From the NCBI RefSeq assembly GCF_000966285.1, contig NZ_KQ031391.1:1570378-1634377 (forward strand): a stretch of 64,000 nucleotides of DNA, written 5' to 3'. Source of the DNA: Pseudofrankia sp. DC12 (GTDB lineage Bacteria; Actinomycetota; Actinomycetes; Frankiales; Frankiaceae). The notes beneath the pieces were generated by a model, which had not been told where the DNA came from, searched no databases, and saw nothing but the letters and a program-made list of their open reading frames with translations. The position numbers were made by a program, and so were the translations under genes. The stretch's first letter is position 1, and each line of letters begins with the position of its first letter. Of this stretch, positions 1 to 8,539 are shown piece by piece.

Positions 1-508
1 GGCGCAGCTGGCCGATCCGGTCCGGTGGCGCGACCGGAGCCGCGAGCACGACCCGGGCCGCACCGACGGCACGGACAATTTGACAGGCCGCGGACGCGGT
101 CGACCCGGTGGCGATCCCGTCGTCGACCACGATCACGACGCGGCCGGCCAGCGGCACACGCGGACGGGAGCCGCGGAACCGGCGGGCTCGGCGGTCCAGT
201 TCCTCCCGCTCACGCGCCTCAATGGCGGAGAACTCCTGCGAGGTGATGTCCGCCAGCCGCACGACCTGGTCGTTGACCACCCGGATGCCGCCCTCGGCGA
301 TGGCGCCCATCGCGAGCTCGGGTTGGAAGGGTACGCCGAGCTTACGCACCAGGATGACGTCCAGCGGGGCACCCAGAGCCCGCGCGACCTGGTAGGCGAC
401 AGGGACGCCACCACGAGGCAGCCCGACAACAACGACATCCTGCCCCTGCAGATACGCCAGCCTCCGGCCGAGCTGCCGACCGGCGTCCACGCGGTCACGG
501 AAAGTCAT
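1..508 (-). CDS. Phosphoribosyltransferase family protein (3' end outside window)
   Basis: The frame reads from an ATG at 508 to the left edge without a stop, so the C-terminus is missing. The visible ~169 residues begin MTFRDRVDAGRQLGRRL. A PRPP-binding motif VVIVDDGIATGSTA lies near residues 132-145; the acidic pair followed by TGST is the type I phosphoribosyltransferase signature. The N-terminal GLPRGGVPVAYQVA segment is typical of the stand-alone actinobacterial PRTase proteins, some of which are fused to a dienelactone hydrolase or erythromycin-esterase domain. The substrate base cannot be told from the sequence. The missing 3' part would show whether a second domain follows. Confidence 0.85.
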   Translation of the reverse strand, partial: MTFRDRVDAGRQLGRRLAYLQGQDVVVVGLPRGGVPVAYQVARALGAPLDVILVRKLGVPFQPELAMGAIAEGGIRVVNDQVVRLADITSQEFSAIEAREREELDRRARRFRGSRPRVPLAGRVVIVVDDGIATGSTASAACQIVRAVGAARVVLAAPVAPPDRIGQLR

Positions 509-896
509 GCTCCACGCCTCTCACCGCCGAATGTTCTGCCACCAGGTACCGGCCGCTTCCCCGGCCGCCGCAGGTCGTATGACCTGCCCGCGACCGTGGA
601 CGGGTCGGCAGTCAGGACGTTTCTGACCTGCCCATGCCGGCCAGACACCCCTCAGGTGGTCGTCCCCAGTTCCCGGGCGCCGACACTCGCGGCGATCAGA
701 TCTGCGCCGCGCGACCCGGGGCTGGCGGGGCAACGCCTGTCGAGCTCCAGCGTCAACGTGGCCGCCGGCCGTGGTGCGGCGCCGGCCATGCGCTGTCCGC
801 GGGCCTCGGGTGACGTGCAGGACGTCAGCTACGGCGGGCCGGTAGTCACCCCTGGAGGGATGTGTCGCGCGGTTCCTTCACCTATCGTCTGGTCCC
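509..896. other. Intergenic stretch between divergent genes, with a short palindrome
   Basis: This 388-bp gap separates the minus-strand phosphoribosyltransferase from the plus-strand epoxide hydrolase, so it should hold two divergent promoters. A perfect inverted repeat GCAGGTC-GTAT-GACCTGC lies at 570-587, 62 bp upstream of the phosphoribosyltransferase start, and is a candidate operator. The short frames inside are Arg/Pro-rich and look non-coding. I see nothing else convincing. Confidence 0.4.
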
Positions 897-1874
897 GTGA
901 GGCATCAGGTTGTAGACGCCCGGGGGACGCGGATCCACTGTGTCGAGGAGGGGTCCGGGCCGTTAGTGCTGTTCGTCCACGGGTTCCCCGAGTCGTGGTA
1001 CTCGTGGCGTCACCAGCTGCCGGCGGTCGCCGCGGCCGGCTTTCGCGCTGTGGCGATCGACGTCCGAGGGTACGGAAGGTCCTCCGCCCCCCTTGAGATC
1101 GGGGCGTACGGAATGCTCCAGCACGTCAACGACAACCTCGGGGTCGTGGAGCGGCTCACCGGCCGGGGCTCACCGGCGATCATCGTCGGCCACGACTGGG
1201 GGGCGCCCATCGCCGCCCACTCGGCCCTGTTGCGGCCGGACATCTTCACGGCGGTAGCGCTGCTCAGCGTCCCCTACAGCCCGCCGGGCGGTCGTCGGCC
1301 CACCGATGCCTTCGCCGAGATAGGGAGGCTGGCCGGCCCGGACGAGGAGTTCTACATCAACTACTTCCAGGAGCCGGGACGGGCCGAGCGCGAGATCGAG
1401 ATCGACGTCCGGTCCTGGCTGCTCGGCTGCTACATCGCGTCGTCAGCTGACGGGGAGGCATCGACGCCGGCCGAAAAGACCGCCATCACCGTGGCGCGCG
1501 GAAAAATGATGCGGGACCGCTTTCCCACCCCCGACCGCCTCCCTGCCTGGCTCACCGAGAACGACCTGGATTTCTATGTCGAGGAGTTCGAACGGACCGG
1601 GTTCCGGGGAGCCCTCAACCGCTACCGCAACGTTGACCGGGACTGGCAGGACCTCCAGCCCTGGAGAGGCGCACCCCTCCGGGTTCCCTCCCTCTTCATC
1701 GCCGGCGAGCAGGACAGTCCGACCCAGTGGGGAGGCCGAGCCATCGCCCGCTTCCCCGACACCCTGCCAGGCCTGCGCGGCAGCCACATCCTCCCCGGTT
1801 GCGGCCACTGGGTTCAGCAGGAACGAGCCGATGAGGCCAACCGCCTCCTCGTGAACTGGCTGAAAACCCTGTAG
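897..1874 (+). CDS. Epoxide hydrolase-like alpha/beta hydrolase
   Basis: The 325-residue product starts at a GTG. HGFPESW, near residue 29, is the oxyanion-hole motif of epoxide hydrolases. GHDWGA near residue 100 carries the nucleophilic Asp that distinguishes epoxide hydrolases and dehalogenases from serine esterases. EQDSP (late acid) and CGHWVQQE (His) complete the triad. Length and motif order fit soluble bacterial epoxide hydrolases that convert epoxides to diols. There is no signal peptide, so it should be cytoplasmic. It stands alone and its natural substrate is unknown. Confidence 0.85.
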   Translation: MRHQVVDARGTRIHCVEEGSGPLVLFVHGFPESWYSWRHQLPAVAAAGFRAVAIDVRGYGRSSAPLEIGAYGMLQHVNDNLGVVERLTGRGSPAIIVGHDWGAPIAAHSALLRPDIFTAVALLSVPYSPPGGRRPTDAFAEIGRLAGPDEEFYINYFQEPGRAEREIEIDVRSWLLGCYIASSADGEASTPAEKTAITVARGKMMRDRFPTPDRLPAWLTENDLDFYVEEFERTGFRGALNRYRNVDRDWQDLQPWRGAPLRVPSLFIAGEQDSPTQWGGRAIARFPDTLPGLRGSHILPGCGHWVQQERADEANRLLVNWLKTL

Positions 1875-1959
1875 GCGTGCCGCTGAAGACGCGGCTCAGA
1901 ACTGACCGGCCCTGCGGCGCGCCTTGCGTTCGGCTGCTCGCGGGTCAGGGCTATCTCCT

Positions 1960-1976
1960 TGATCGTCGGACGATCA
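1960..1976. promoter_or_regulatory. 17-bp palindrome upstream of the phospholipase pseudogene
   Basis: TGATCGTC-G-GACGATCA is a perfect inverted repeat with 8-bp arms. It is the only distinct signal in the 342-bp gap 1875-2216, which otherwise has only low-quality frames. It could be a repressor site for the downstream gene, now broken. The function is inferred from symmetry alone. Confidence 0.35.
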
Positions 1977-2216
1977 CAGACCGCCTCGCTGCGCCGACCC
2001 CGGTCCCAGATCAGCGCGCACGACGCCCAGGATCGGAAACGCGGCGTTCCTCGGGTTCCACCGAAACGATCCCGACATCGACTGAGTGCGTCGGTAGCGT
2101 CTCCGCAGCCAAACTCCGCCGGTCCACCGGAGAGCAGCAGGACGACGTCCGCTGGCGCCGCCGCCGTCCCTGGCTCCCGCGATTCGCCAAGAACTCCGTC
2201 GGAGGACGCGAACAGC

Positions 2217-3221
2217 ATGAGCGGTCCCAGGTTCGACGAGCCAGGTCCAGGCACCGACTACCGCAGCCCGCAGCCGTTTCGGGCTTCCGTCGACCGTCGC
2301 CGGTTCCTCCAGCTTGGCGGGGCCGTCGCCGGCACGGCCGCCCTCGCCAGCACGGGCGGACTGGCCAGCACGGGCGGACTGGCCAGCACGGGCGGACTGG
2401 CCAACACGGGCGGACTGGCCAGCGCCACGCCGGCCGTGGCCGCCACCCGCGCGGCCAGTTCCACCGGGACGATCGCGGGCCTCAAGCACGTCGTGATCCT
2501 CATGCAGGAGAACCGCAGCTTCGACCACTACTACGGCAGCCTGCAGGGCGTCCGCGGCTTCGGCGACAAGCAGGCGCTCCAGTGGCAGAGCGGTAACACG
2601 GTCTTCCAGCAGCCGGACACGGGCCGCAAGGACCTCTGCTACCTGCTGCCGTGGCGGATGAACTCCACGACGATGAACGCGATGAACGCGATGAACGCCG
2701 GCGACCTGGACCACTCCTGGTCCGGCGACCACAGCGCCCGCAACAGTGGCCCGTGGAACAACTGGGTCAAGGCCAAGGGCGAGCAGTCGATGGGCTGTTT
2801 CACCCGCGCCGACCTGCCGTTCAACTATGCGCTCGCGGACGCCTTCACCATCTGCGACGGCTACCACCAGCCTTCTCGATCTACGGCCCCGACGGGTTCG
2901 TCCGGTCGTTCGCCGGCACGGTCGTGAAGGCCGGCGTGACCACCGGCGCCATCCCGCAGGCCTCGGCGACCCCGGTCACCTCGGCCACGTCCGGCGGCGC
3001 CGCGTCCCTGAACATCTCACTCGGCAACGCCGGCCAGACAGCGCTCATCTACACCATCACCCCGAACGACTACGCCGGCAGCACCGAGACCGTCCCGATC
3101 GCCTACAACGGCCCGGACGACGATCACCTGGCCCGTCGACGCCGACGGCTACTACGACGTGATCTTCACGGCCAACACCACCGACGGCTTCACCCGTCGC
3201 TCCGCGGGACGCGTCCAGTAA
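2217..3221 (+). pseudogene. Secreted phospholipase C (Tat substrate), internally deleted and frameshifted
   Basis: The start ATG at 2217 follows GGAGG. The N-terminus carries a twin-arginine signal (RRRFLQLGG) and then the phosphoesterase-family opening HVVILMQENRSFDHYYG and DLPFNYALADAFTICDGYH. Right after this, near 2870, the sequence jumps in another frame to the C-terminal domain FSIYGPDGFVRSFAG. The central part of the catalytic domain, a few hundred residues in intact bacterial phosphocholine-specific phospholipases C, is missing. A second frame change near 3125 leads to the true C-terminus (WPVDADGYYDVIFTAN) ending at 3221. Intact homologues hydrolyse phosphatidylcholine or sphingomyelin outside the cell; this copy cannot be functional. 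Confidence 0.85.
2343..2414 (+). repeat. Four tandem 18-bp units in the phospholipase signal region
   Basis: Four copies of an 18-mer (consensus CTGGCCAGCACGGGCGGA) encode four LASTGG/LANTGG hexapeptides just after the Tat signal. Copies 2 and 3 are identical; copies 1 and 4 differ at one or two bases. This looks like slippage expansion next to the signal peptidase site. A second in-frame repeat (Met-Asn-Ala, three times) lies near 2675-2697. Confidence 0.9.
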
Positions 3222-3343
3222 CAGCCCGCCGGACTGGGACCGGGTCCCGCCGCCCGTCACGGTGGGACCCTGTCGCCTCGCGGGATCACACCGACGCCGT
3301 CATCGGACGGCTGACCTGCTACCGGCCGCTAGACTCGGCCGCG

Positions 3344-4033
3344 ATGCGCCTCATGCTGCTCCGCCACGGCCAGACTCCTCACAACGTCGCCGGCGCCCTG
3401 GACACCGGGCGTCCGGGAGCAGGGCTGACCGCCCTCGGGCACGCACAGGCACGGGCACTGCCCGCGGCCTTCGGCGGCCAGAAGATCTCGGCGATGTACG
3501 CCTCGGTCCTGGTCCGCAGCCAGCTCACCGCGGCTCCCCTCGCCGAGGCCCGTGGGCTGACGGTCGGCGTGGAGGAGGGCATCGAGGAGATCGTCGCGGG
3601 CGACCTTGAGCTGCACAGCGGCAAGGAATCCATCTCGGCCTACCTAGACGTCGTCAGCAGCTGGATCCGCGGCGATCTGGGCCGCGCGATGCCCGGCGGC
3701 CAGACCGGCCGCGTCTTCGTCGACCGGTATGACGCCGCCATCGCGAACGTCGCCGCCGCGCACGCCGACCAGGACGCCGTCCTGGTCGTCAGTCACGGCG
3801 CCGCGATCCGGGCCTGGGTCGGCATTCGGGTCCGTGGCGTCGGGTCCGTCGAGGATCTCTGGCTCGCGAACACCGGAATGGTCCTGCTGGAGGGCGGCCT
3901 GTCGACCGGCTGGGACCTCGTGCGGTGGCAGTCCGAGCCGATGGGCGCGGCCGCGCTGCCCGATGTCGTCGCGCACGATGTCACCGGCGCCCCGGTCCTC
4001 GAGGCCGTTTCGGAGACTCGCGAGGCCGGGTAG
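3344..4033 (+). CDS. Histidine phosphatase family protein
   Basis: The 229-residue product starts at the ATG at 3344 (MRLMLLRHGQTPHN). RHGQT at residues 7-11 holds the phospho-accepting His of the phosphoglycerate mutase-like superfamily, and VVSHGAAIRAW around residue 150 holds the second catalytic His. It has no signal peptide. Similar actinobacterial proteins are broad-specificity phosphomonoesterases. The start sits about 120 bp after the phospholipase remnant, and the neighbours give no hint of a substrate. Confidence 0.85.
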   Translation: MRLMLLRHGQTPHNVAGALDTGRPGAGLTALGHAQARALPAAFGGQKISAMYASVLVRSQLTAAPLAEARGLTVGVEEGIEEIVAGDLELHSGKESISAYLDVVSSWIRGDLGRAMPGGQTGRVFVDRYDAAIANVAAAHADQDAVLVVSHGAAIRAWVGIRVRGVGSVEDLWLANTGMVLLEGGLSTGWDLVRWQSEPMGAAALPDVVAHDVTGAPVLEAVSETREAG

Positions 4034-4401
4034 CCGCCGTCCCGACCAGTTCGACGGGAGCCGTTCTAGCGCAGGCTGCCGAAGAACTCGCGGAGATCCT
4101 CGACGACGAGGTCCGGGTCGGTCGTGTAGGCGGCCAGGCCTGGAACCACATCGACGCGGTGACCGCCTACCTCGCCGACCGCTTCGCCGGCAAGCCCGTC
4201 ACTCCCTCGTGCCCTTGACGAACGGGTGAGGGCCCCGTCCGCCAGGCCGGTGCCTGATAGCCCGAGCGCACGCCGATACCCGGACTCGAAATCCGGTGGG
4301 AGCTCTCTGAGGGCAAGAAGGCAGGCAAGCGCGCTCGGTTGCCGAAAGCCGCGAGGAGGCGCCCGGGCTACCGGGCAGGTTGCCAACGCTGACGTAACTG
4401 C

Positions 4402-4443
4402 CAGAGTCACCCCGTCGTCGAATTCGACGACGGGGTGACTCTG
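4402..4443. repeat. 42-bp perfect palindrome
   Basis: Two 21-nt arms (4402-4422 and 4423-4443) are exact reverse complements with no spacer, centred on an EcoRI-like GAATTC. After one mismatched pair (4401/4444) three further base pairs form (4398-4400 with 4445-4447). As RNA it would be a very stable hairpin; as DNA it could be a large dyad operator or a cruciform. It lies 236 bp before the HTH-membrane protein gene. Confidence 0.9.
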
Positions 4444-4473
4444 CCAGCTGGCCGCTTCCGCGTCCTTGAGGTT

Positions 4474-4506
4474 GCCCGGCCCAGCCCCCCGTTGGCTGGG
4501 CCGGGC
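4474..4506 (+). terminator. Terminator-like hairpin, 13-bp stem
   Basis: Arms 4474-4486 (GCCCGGCCCAGCC) and 4494-4506 (GGCTGGGCCGGGC) pair perfectly around a 7-nt loop. No T-run follows, which is common for actinobacterial terminators. With the palindrome 30 bp upstream it probably insulates the gene at 4679 from upstream transcription. Confidence 0.6.
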
Positions 4507-4678
4507 CACAACGTAGCCGGGGCGGGGGCGCCCGTCGCCACCGTTCACCGGCCTGATCGGTACCGGATGTCCTGTCCTGTCCCGCCGGGACGGCCGAAAC
4601 GGCAAGAATTGCCGCCGTAATGAAGTGGACGGACAACGCCGCGGGAAGGCCGCGGCGGAACCGGGGGGAACGGAAGCA

Positions 4679-5749
4679 ATGTCGCACACGGGGGAAACAT
4701 CGCCGGAGGACCCGACCCGGGTCTCCAGCTACCAGGACCTGCACAAAACGATCACCGACCTGTGGGGACGGTCCAACGACCGGTCGGTCGAGTCACGGAC
4801 TGGCCTGTCCAAGACCACCATCAACGACCTGCGGAACGGGCGCCGTCGGCTGACCGAACACTCGGTGACCCGGATCGTCGAGGCCTTCGACCCTGCCCGC
4901 CGCACAGCCTGGTTGGCCGCCTGGGACCGAGTGCAGCGCACGGCCGGGCTGGGACCGGAAGCCGGCCCGGCCGCAGCCGGAACGGGAACCGCACCCGAGG
5001 CCGGCGGCCGCACCAACGAGACGCCGGCGACGGTCGCCGGCGACCCGCCGCCCACCGATCCGGCCGAGTCCCGCCCGGCACGGCCGGCCGAGAGGCGGCC
5101 GGCGCCATCGGCCCGGGTGCTGGTCGGCGCGGCGACCGGTCTTCTCGGGGTTGGCCTCGGCGCCGGCATCGGCCTGGGCGCGCTGCTGTTCGGCGGCGGC
5201 ACCACCCCCACCGCCACGCAGGCCCCACGCACCGGGTCTGGCCCACACGGCTGCTACAACCTGCCGCTCAGGGCGACGGCGACCGCGGTCGAACAGCGGG
5301 GCGCCGACCAGTACGGCGTCCGCGTCGCCCAGGCCTCCTACACCTACTACGCCTCCTGGAACCCGTCGTTGGAGGTGGGCGGCCGGCTGTCGGCCCCGGT
5401 ACCGGCCGGCAAGGAACTCGTCGGCGCCAGCTGGGCCGATCCCGGCACGACCGACTCGACGCCCCGGCACAACCCGGGCAACGGCCGCTACTACCCGGGG
5501 GACGTGCTCACGGTCTCCGACCAGCTCTGCTTTCGCGGGCCGCGCGCCGTCATGGGCTACCCCGGCTACCCCGGGATCACGACCCGGATCTACATGATGC
5601 TGGTCGACAAGGGCGGGGCGACGGTACTGGCCCGCGACGCCGAACGGCTCGACGGGTTCACCGACCGCGACCTGGCTATCCGCGGAGCCGACATCATCGG
5701 CTATTTCGACGTCCCGTCGGCGACGATGACACCGCCGCCGGGCAGCTGA
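4679..5749 (+). CDS. HTH-domain single-pass membrane protein with extracytoplasmic domain
   Basis: I chose the ATG at 4679 (MSHTGETSPEDP), which follows GGGGGGAACGGAAG; an in-frame ATG at 4625 is possible. Residues ~15-85 look like an XRE-type HTH (YQDLHKTITDLWGRS, LSKTTINDLRNGRRRL). A Pro/Ala-rich linker follows to ~150, then one membrane segment VLVGAATGLLGVGLGAGIGL (~155-180), and a ~170-residue outside domain rich in Tyr, Gly and Pro with a Cys pair (HGCYNLP, DQLCFRG) that may form a disulfide. The layout (cytoplasmic HTH, one TM, sensor-like exterior) fits a membrane-bound regulator, but I do not recognise the outer domain. DNA binding is inferred from the HTH only. Confidence 0.7.
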   Translation: MSHTGETSPEDPTRVSSYQDLHKTITDLWGRSNDRSVESRTGLSKTTINDLRNGRRRLTEHSVTRIVEAFDPARRTAWLAAWDRVQRTAGLGPEAGPAAAGTGTAPEAGGRTNETPATVAGDPPPTDPAESRPARPAERRPAPSARVLVGAATGLLGVGLGAGIGLGALLFGGGTTPTATQAPRTGSGPHGCYNLPLRATATAVEQRGADQYGVRVAQASYTYYASWNPSLEVGGRLSAPVPAGKELVGASWADPGTTDSTPRHNPGNGRYYPGDVLTVSDQLCFRGPRAVMGYPGYPGITTRIYMMLVDKGGATVLARDAERLDGFTDRDLAIRGADIIGYFDVPSATMTPPPGS

Positions 5750-5802
5750 CCTGCTGGCCCGCTGTGGCCCGGCCACCGGCCCGCGGCACCTGGATCGCCA
5801 GG

Positions 5803-6260
5803 TCAGCTCGGAAGGGCTCTGGGGACATAGCGGAAGGGTGCGTGGGCGGGGTTGAGGACAAGCTCGGTGCCGGGCTCGCCGGTGCGGAGGAGGTCGACGA
5901 TGGCGGCGGCGACCTCGTCGGCGGTGAGCATGGGGACTCCCGCGGCCCGGAAGTGATCGCGGGCTCCCGCGGTCAGCGGGGTGTCGACGAGCCCGGGACA
6001 GACGGCGCTTGCCGGCGCGTGACCGGCAGTGCGGCGCGCAGGCCATAGACGACGGAGTGCTGGCTGACCCCGACGACGGCCTGGTAGCGGTCGAGGTCGA
6101 GAGTGGCGGGGTCCTTGCCGACGGAGTTGATCCCGGCATTGAGGACGAGCAGATCTACCCGGTCTCCCGCGACGGCCACCATCCGCGCGGAGGTTCCGGG
6201 GTCGGTCAGGTCGCCGATCAGGGCTTCGGCGCCGATCGAGGCGGCGGCCTGCGCGGGCAA
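5803..6260 (-). pseudogene. Short-chain dehydrogenase/reductase remnant
   Basis: From 6260 downwards one frame reads AEALIGDLTDPGTSARMVAV then DLLVLNAGINSVGKDPATLD (the NAG motif of SDRs) and QYxxVVGVSQHSVVYGLRAALP. Near 6000 it changes frame to VCPGLVDTPLTAGARDHF and DEVAAAIVDLLRTGEPGTEL, the SDR C-terminus. The N-terminal GxxxGxG cofactor motif and the catalytic YxxxK segment are absent, so the gene has a 5' truncation and an internal deletion. It lies about 300 bp from the IS30 element. Confidence 0.75.
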
Positions 6261-6268
6261 CTGTCACC

Positions 6269-6296
6269 GCGAGATGTGATGATGGTCACATCTCGC
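6269..6296. repeat. Perfect 11-bp stem-loop
   Basis: GCGAGATGTGA at 6269-6279 pairs with TCACATCTCGC at 6286-6296 around TGATGG. It sits exactly where the SDR remnant loses its 5' part, upstream of the split PASTA gene. It could be a terminator, an operator or the scar of a lost element. Confidence 0.6.
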
Positions 6297-6563
6297 TTCA
6301 CTGCTGGCGGAACACCCGGCCGGGGCCACAATGTCACCCAGAACCGCAATGATCCGGCTTGCTCCCAAACAACGAATACGCGCTCTTGCTTCCGCCTACG
6401 CGTGCCGTTGTCCGGGGTGCGGCGGTTCCGGTCGCAGCAGTACTCACGGGGGAAATCAATGCCTACGCCACTGCCATCTGGGCTGAGTTTCGTTATGTCA
6501 CCGCGCCTGGTACGCCCCCGCGAGGATGGGCGAGTGGGCCGCATGGCACCAGCGACGAGACTG

Positions 6564-6590
6564 GGCGGAATCAAGCGGTCATGGCGACAC
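6564..6590 (+). repeat. IS30 terminal inverted repeat (left)
   Basis: Begins GGCGGAATCAAGCGGTC. It matches the reverse complement of 7621-7647 except at five positions, and overlaps the last codons of the transposase gene, whose stop is at 6579. Confidence 0.85.
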
Positions 6591-7577
6591 ATGACTTTCC
6601 AGCAGCTCGGTAAAGACCTCGAGCGGCGTCGCCCATTTGAGCGTCTGCCGTGGCCGCCCATTCAGCTGCGTGGCCACCATATCAAGTTCTTCCTGTGTGT
6701 GCAAGGACAGGTCTGTGCCCTTCGGGAAGTACTGGCGCAGCAACCCGTTGGTGTTCTCGTTCGAGCCGCGCTGCCACGGTGAGTGCGGGTCGCAGAAATA
6801 CACGGGAATACCGGTGCGGACGGTGAAATCGGCGTGCCGGGCCATCTCCTTTCCCTGGTCCCAGGTCACCGAGTTCCGCATGAACTCGGGCAGGGTCTCC
6901 ATCTTCTTGCCCAGCAGGTAGGCGACCTTGTCGGCGTTACGGTCGTACGGTATTCGCACCAACATCACGAACCGGGTCGTGCGCTCGACCAGCGTGGCGA
7001 TCTGCGACTTGTTGCCCTTCCCGATGATCAGGTCGCCCTCCCAGAAACCGGGGACGGCGCGGTCCTCGGCCTCCTTCGGCCGCTCGCTGATGTTGACCAT
7101 GCCGACGATCCCGCCCCTGGTCAGGGTGCTGCGCGACCGGTTGACCCGCCTGGCCCGGCCCTTACGCAGCGCGATCTTCAGTTCCGTCCGCAGCTCGCCG
7201 CGCGCCTGGAGGTAGAGGCACTCGTAGATTGTTTCGTGGCTCACGCGCATGCTCTCGTCGTCGGGAAAGTCCGTGCGCAGTCTCTCGCTGATCTGCTTCG
7301 GCGACCACTTCTCGACCAGGCCGGTGTTCACCGCGTCGTGCAGCTCCTTCGACGCGACGAGTTTCCGTTCCTTCGGGCGGGCGCACATCAGATCACACCG
7401 TGCCTGCGCATCCACCGCCCGATACGCCGCGGCACCGCCGTTACGCTCGATCTCCCGGGAGATCCCCGAATGATGACGACCGAGCACAGCGGCGATATAC
7501 CGAGCCGAACGCTCCTGACTCAACTCCCGCGAGATGACCTCGCGGTCCTCCACCGTCAACCGCTCCCGTACGCCCAT
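6579..7577 (-). CDS. IS30-family transposase
   Basis: The 332-residue protein has an N-terminal HTH (LTVEDREVISREL, HSGISREIERNGG) and an IS30-type DDE core. The first Asp is in FWEGDLIIGKG, the second in VTWDQGKEMARH, and the Glu in SNENTNGLLRQYFPKGTDL. Length and motifs match full-length IS30 transposases, so it is probably active. It runs opposite to the interrupted gene. Confidence 0.95.
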   Translation of the reverse strand: MGVRERLTVEDREVISRELSQERSARYIAAVLGRHHSGISREIERNGGAAAYRAVDAQARCDLMCARPKERKLVASKELHDAVNTGLVEKWSPKQISERLRTDFPDDESMRVSHETIYECLYLQARGELRTELKIALRKGRARRVNRSRSTLTRGGIVGMVNISERPKEAEDRAVPGFWEGDLIIGKGNKSQIATLVERTTRFVMLVRIPYDRNADKVAYLLGKKMETLPEFMRNSVTWDQGKEMARHADFTVRTGIPVYFCDPHSPWQRGSNENTNGLLRQYFPKGTDLSLHTQEELDMVATQLNGRPRQTLKWATPLEVFTELLESHVSP

Positions 7578-7620
7578 CCACCATCCAGCCCCTCGACACC
7601 ATCGCGATCATCCTATCGGG

Positions 7621-7647
7621 GCGTCGCTACGACCGTTTGATGCCGCC
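7621..7647 (-). repeat. IS30 terminal inverted repeat (right)
   Basis: Reverse complement begins GGCGGCATCAAACGGTC, the partner of 6564-6590. The following CTG (7648-7650) is the second copy of the target duplication. Confidence 0.85.
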
Positions 7648-8539
7648 CTGCTTGCGCTAGTCGCCCTCACCGCCGTTGTCGTCACCGGCACGACGGCCTG
7701 CGGGCCGGCCAAGGCGCCAAATCGGCCGGCGCCTGTGACGGTACCGGATCTCGTCGGCTCTGTCGCCGGCACAGCCGAGCAGCTCCTCACGCTCCGCGGG
7801 CTGAAAGTGGACAGGGCAGCCGACAAGACATGCACGACGACGCCGGTCGGATCAGTCTCTGCCCAACAGCCGCCGGTGGGCACTGAGGTCGCGCCGGGTG
7901 CGACCGTCAAGCTCTCGGTCGTCGATCCAGCCGTCGAGGCGCCGGCATCGGTTGGCGAGCCCGCCAACCACGCGGCCGATGACCTGAGCGCATGCGGTTT
8001 CCAGATCCAGGTAATCAAGCAGCACAACGGAGACTATTCGGCGGGCGACATCTTCCAGTCGGATCTGGTTGCGCTCAACGGAGCAGCCACCCGCAACAGC
8101 ACGGTCACACTGCACGTCTCGGACGGCCCGGAACCTTCCTGGTGGCACAGGGCGTGGTCGGGCCTGTCGGGCCTGTGGTCGAATATCGTTGCGAACGTCA
8201 TATATGACGCCATCAAGACCGCCGGCAAATGGGTCCTCGAAAAATCAAGAAAGTAGTAGGCCGGCGCGTTGAGGCTTATCGCCCCAAAGGTGGCCTGCGG
8301 GCCACCGCTTGTCGCGGAACGCGTGAAGCAGCCACGTGAAGGCGGAGGTACGGCGGAGTGCGCGCAGCCCGCGGCGAGCAGCCCGCCCTGCAAGGCTGCG
8401 CGGCCATCAGCGGTGTCGGCGGCCAGGCACAGACTCCATGCCGGCACGCCGAGCTTGTCCGTCATGCCGCCGCGGATGTCGGCGGCGGACACCGGGTACG
8501 AAACCTGTTCGTCGGTCCACGCACCTCTGCTCGCCGTCC

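Larger units (their letters stand above)
4034..4678. other. 645-bp gap with coding remnants and strong hairpins
   Basis: No intact gene. At 4066-4210 both strands can be read: plus EELAEILDDEVRVGRVGGQAWNH and minus GLAAYTTDPDLVVEDLREFF, the latter reminiscent of the end of a HAD-type phosphatase. I cannot decide between them. A small hairpin (GCCCGG-GCTA-CCGGGC) lies at 4361-4376. A 42-bp perfect palindrome and a terminator-like hairpin follow and are listed separately. Confidence 0.45.
6564..7647 (-). mobile_element. Complete IS30-family insertion sequence (1084 bp)
   Basis: The ends are imperfect inverted repeats (6564-6590 and 7621-7647), 22 of 27 positions matching. The flanks are the direct repeat CTG (6561-6563 and 7648-7650), a 3-bp target duplication as expected for this family. 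One transposase gene fills the element. Because the insertion sits between codons of the host gene, the pre-insertion sequence can be rebuilt exactly. Confidence 0.88.
6459..8256 (+). pseudogene. PASTA-domain membrane protein gene split by IS30
   Basis: The 5' part starts at the ATG at 6459 behind GGGGGAAA and reads 35 codons to CTG at 6561-6563. After the IS the same frame resumes at CTG 7648-7650. Removing the IS and one CTG gives a continuous ~236-residue protein: a basic N-terminus, a hydrophobic segment LALVALTAVVVTGTTACG (possible lipobox TTAC), a PASTA domain (VTVPDLVGSVAGTAEQLL to VKLSVV), a degenerate second PASTA-like repeat, and a Trp-rich C-terminus. PASTA domains bind peptidoglycan or beta-lactams, so the protein was probably envelope-associated. 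The 3' part could still be made from a start inside the IS (7534), but would then have a foreign N-terminus. Confidence 0.85.

Noticed and set aside
521-733. Short minus-strand frame in the first intergenic region
   Set aside because: Arg/Pro-rich composition, no ribosome site and no recognisable motif; typical of chance frames in high-GC DNA.
2343-2414. Possible CRISPR-like array
   Set aside because: The units are contiguous 18-mers without spacers and encode an in-frame peptide repeat.
4274-4300. tRNA-Ser(CGA)-like anticodon stem-loop (CCGGA-CTCGAAA-TCCGG)
   Set aside because: The anticodon arm looks right, but there is no T-arm with GTTCRA, no matching acceptor stem and no proper D-arm. 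Probably a chance hairpin.
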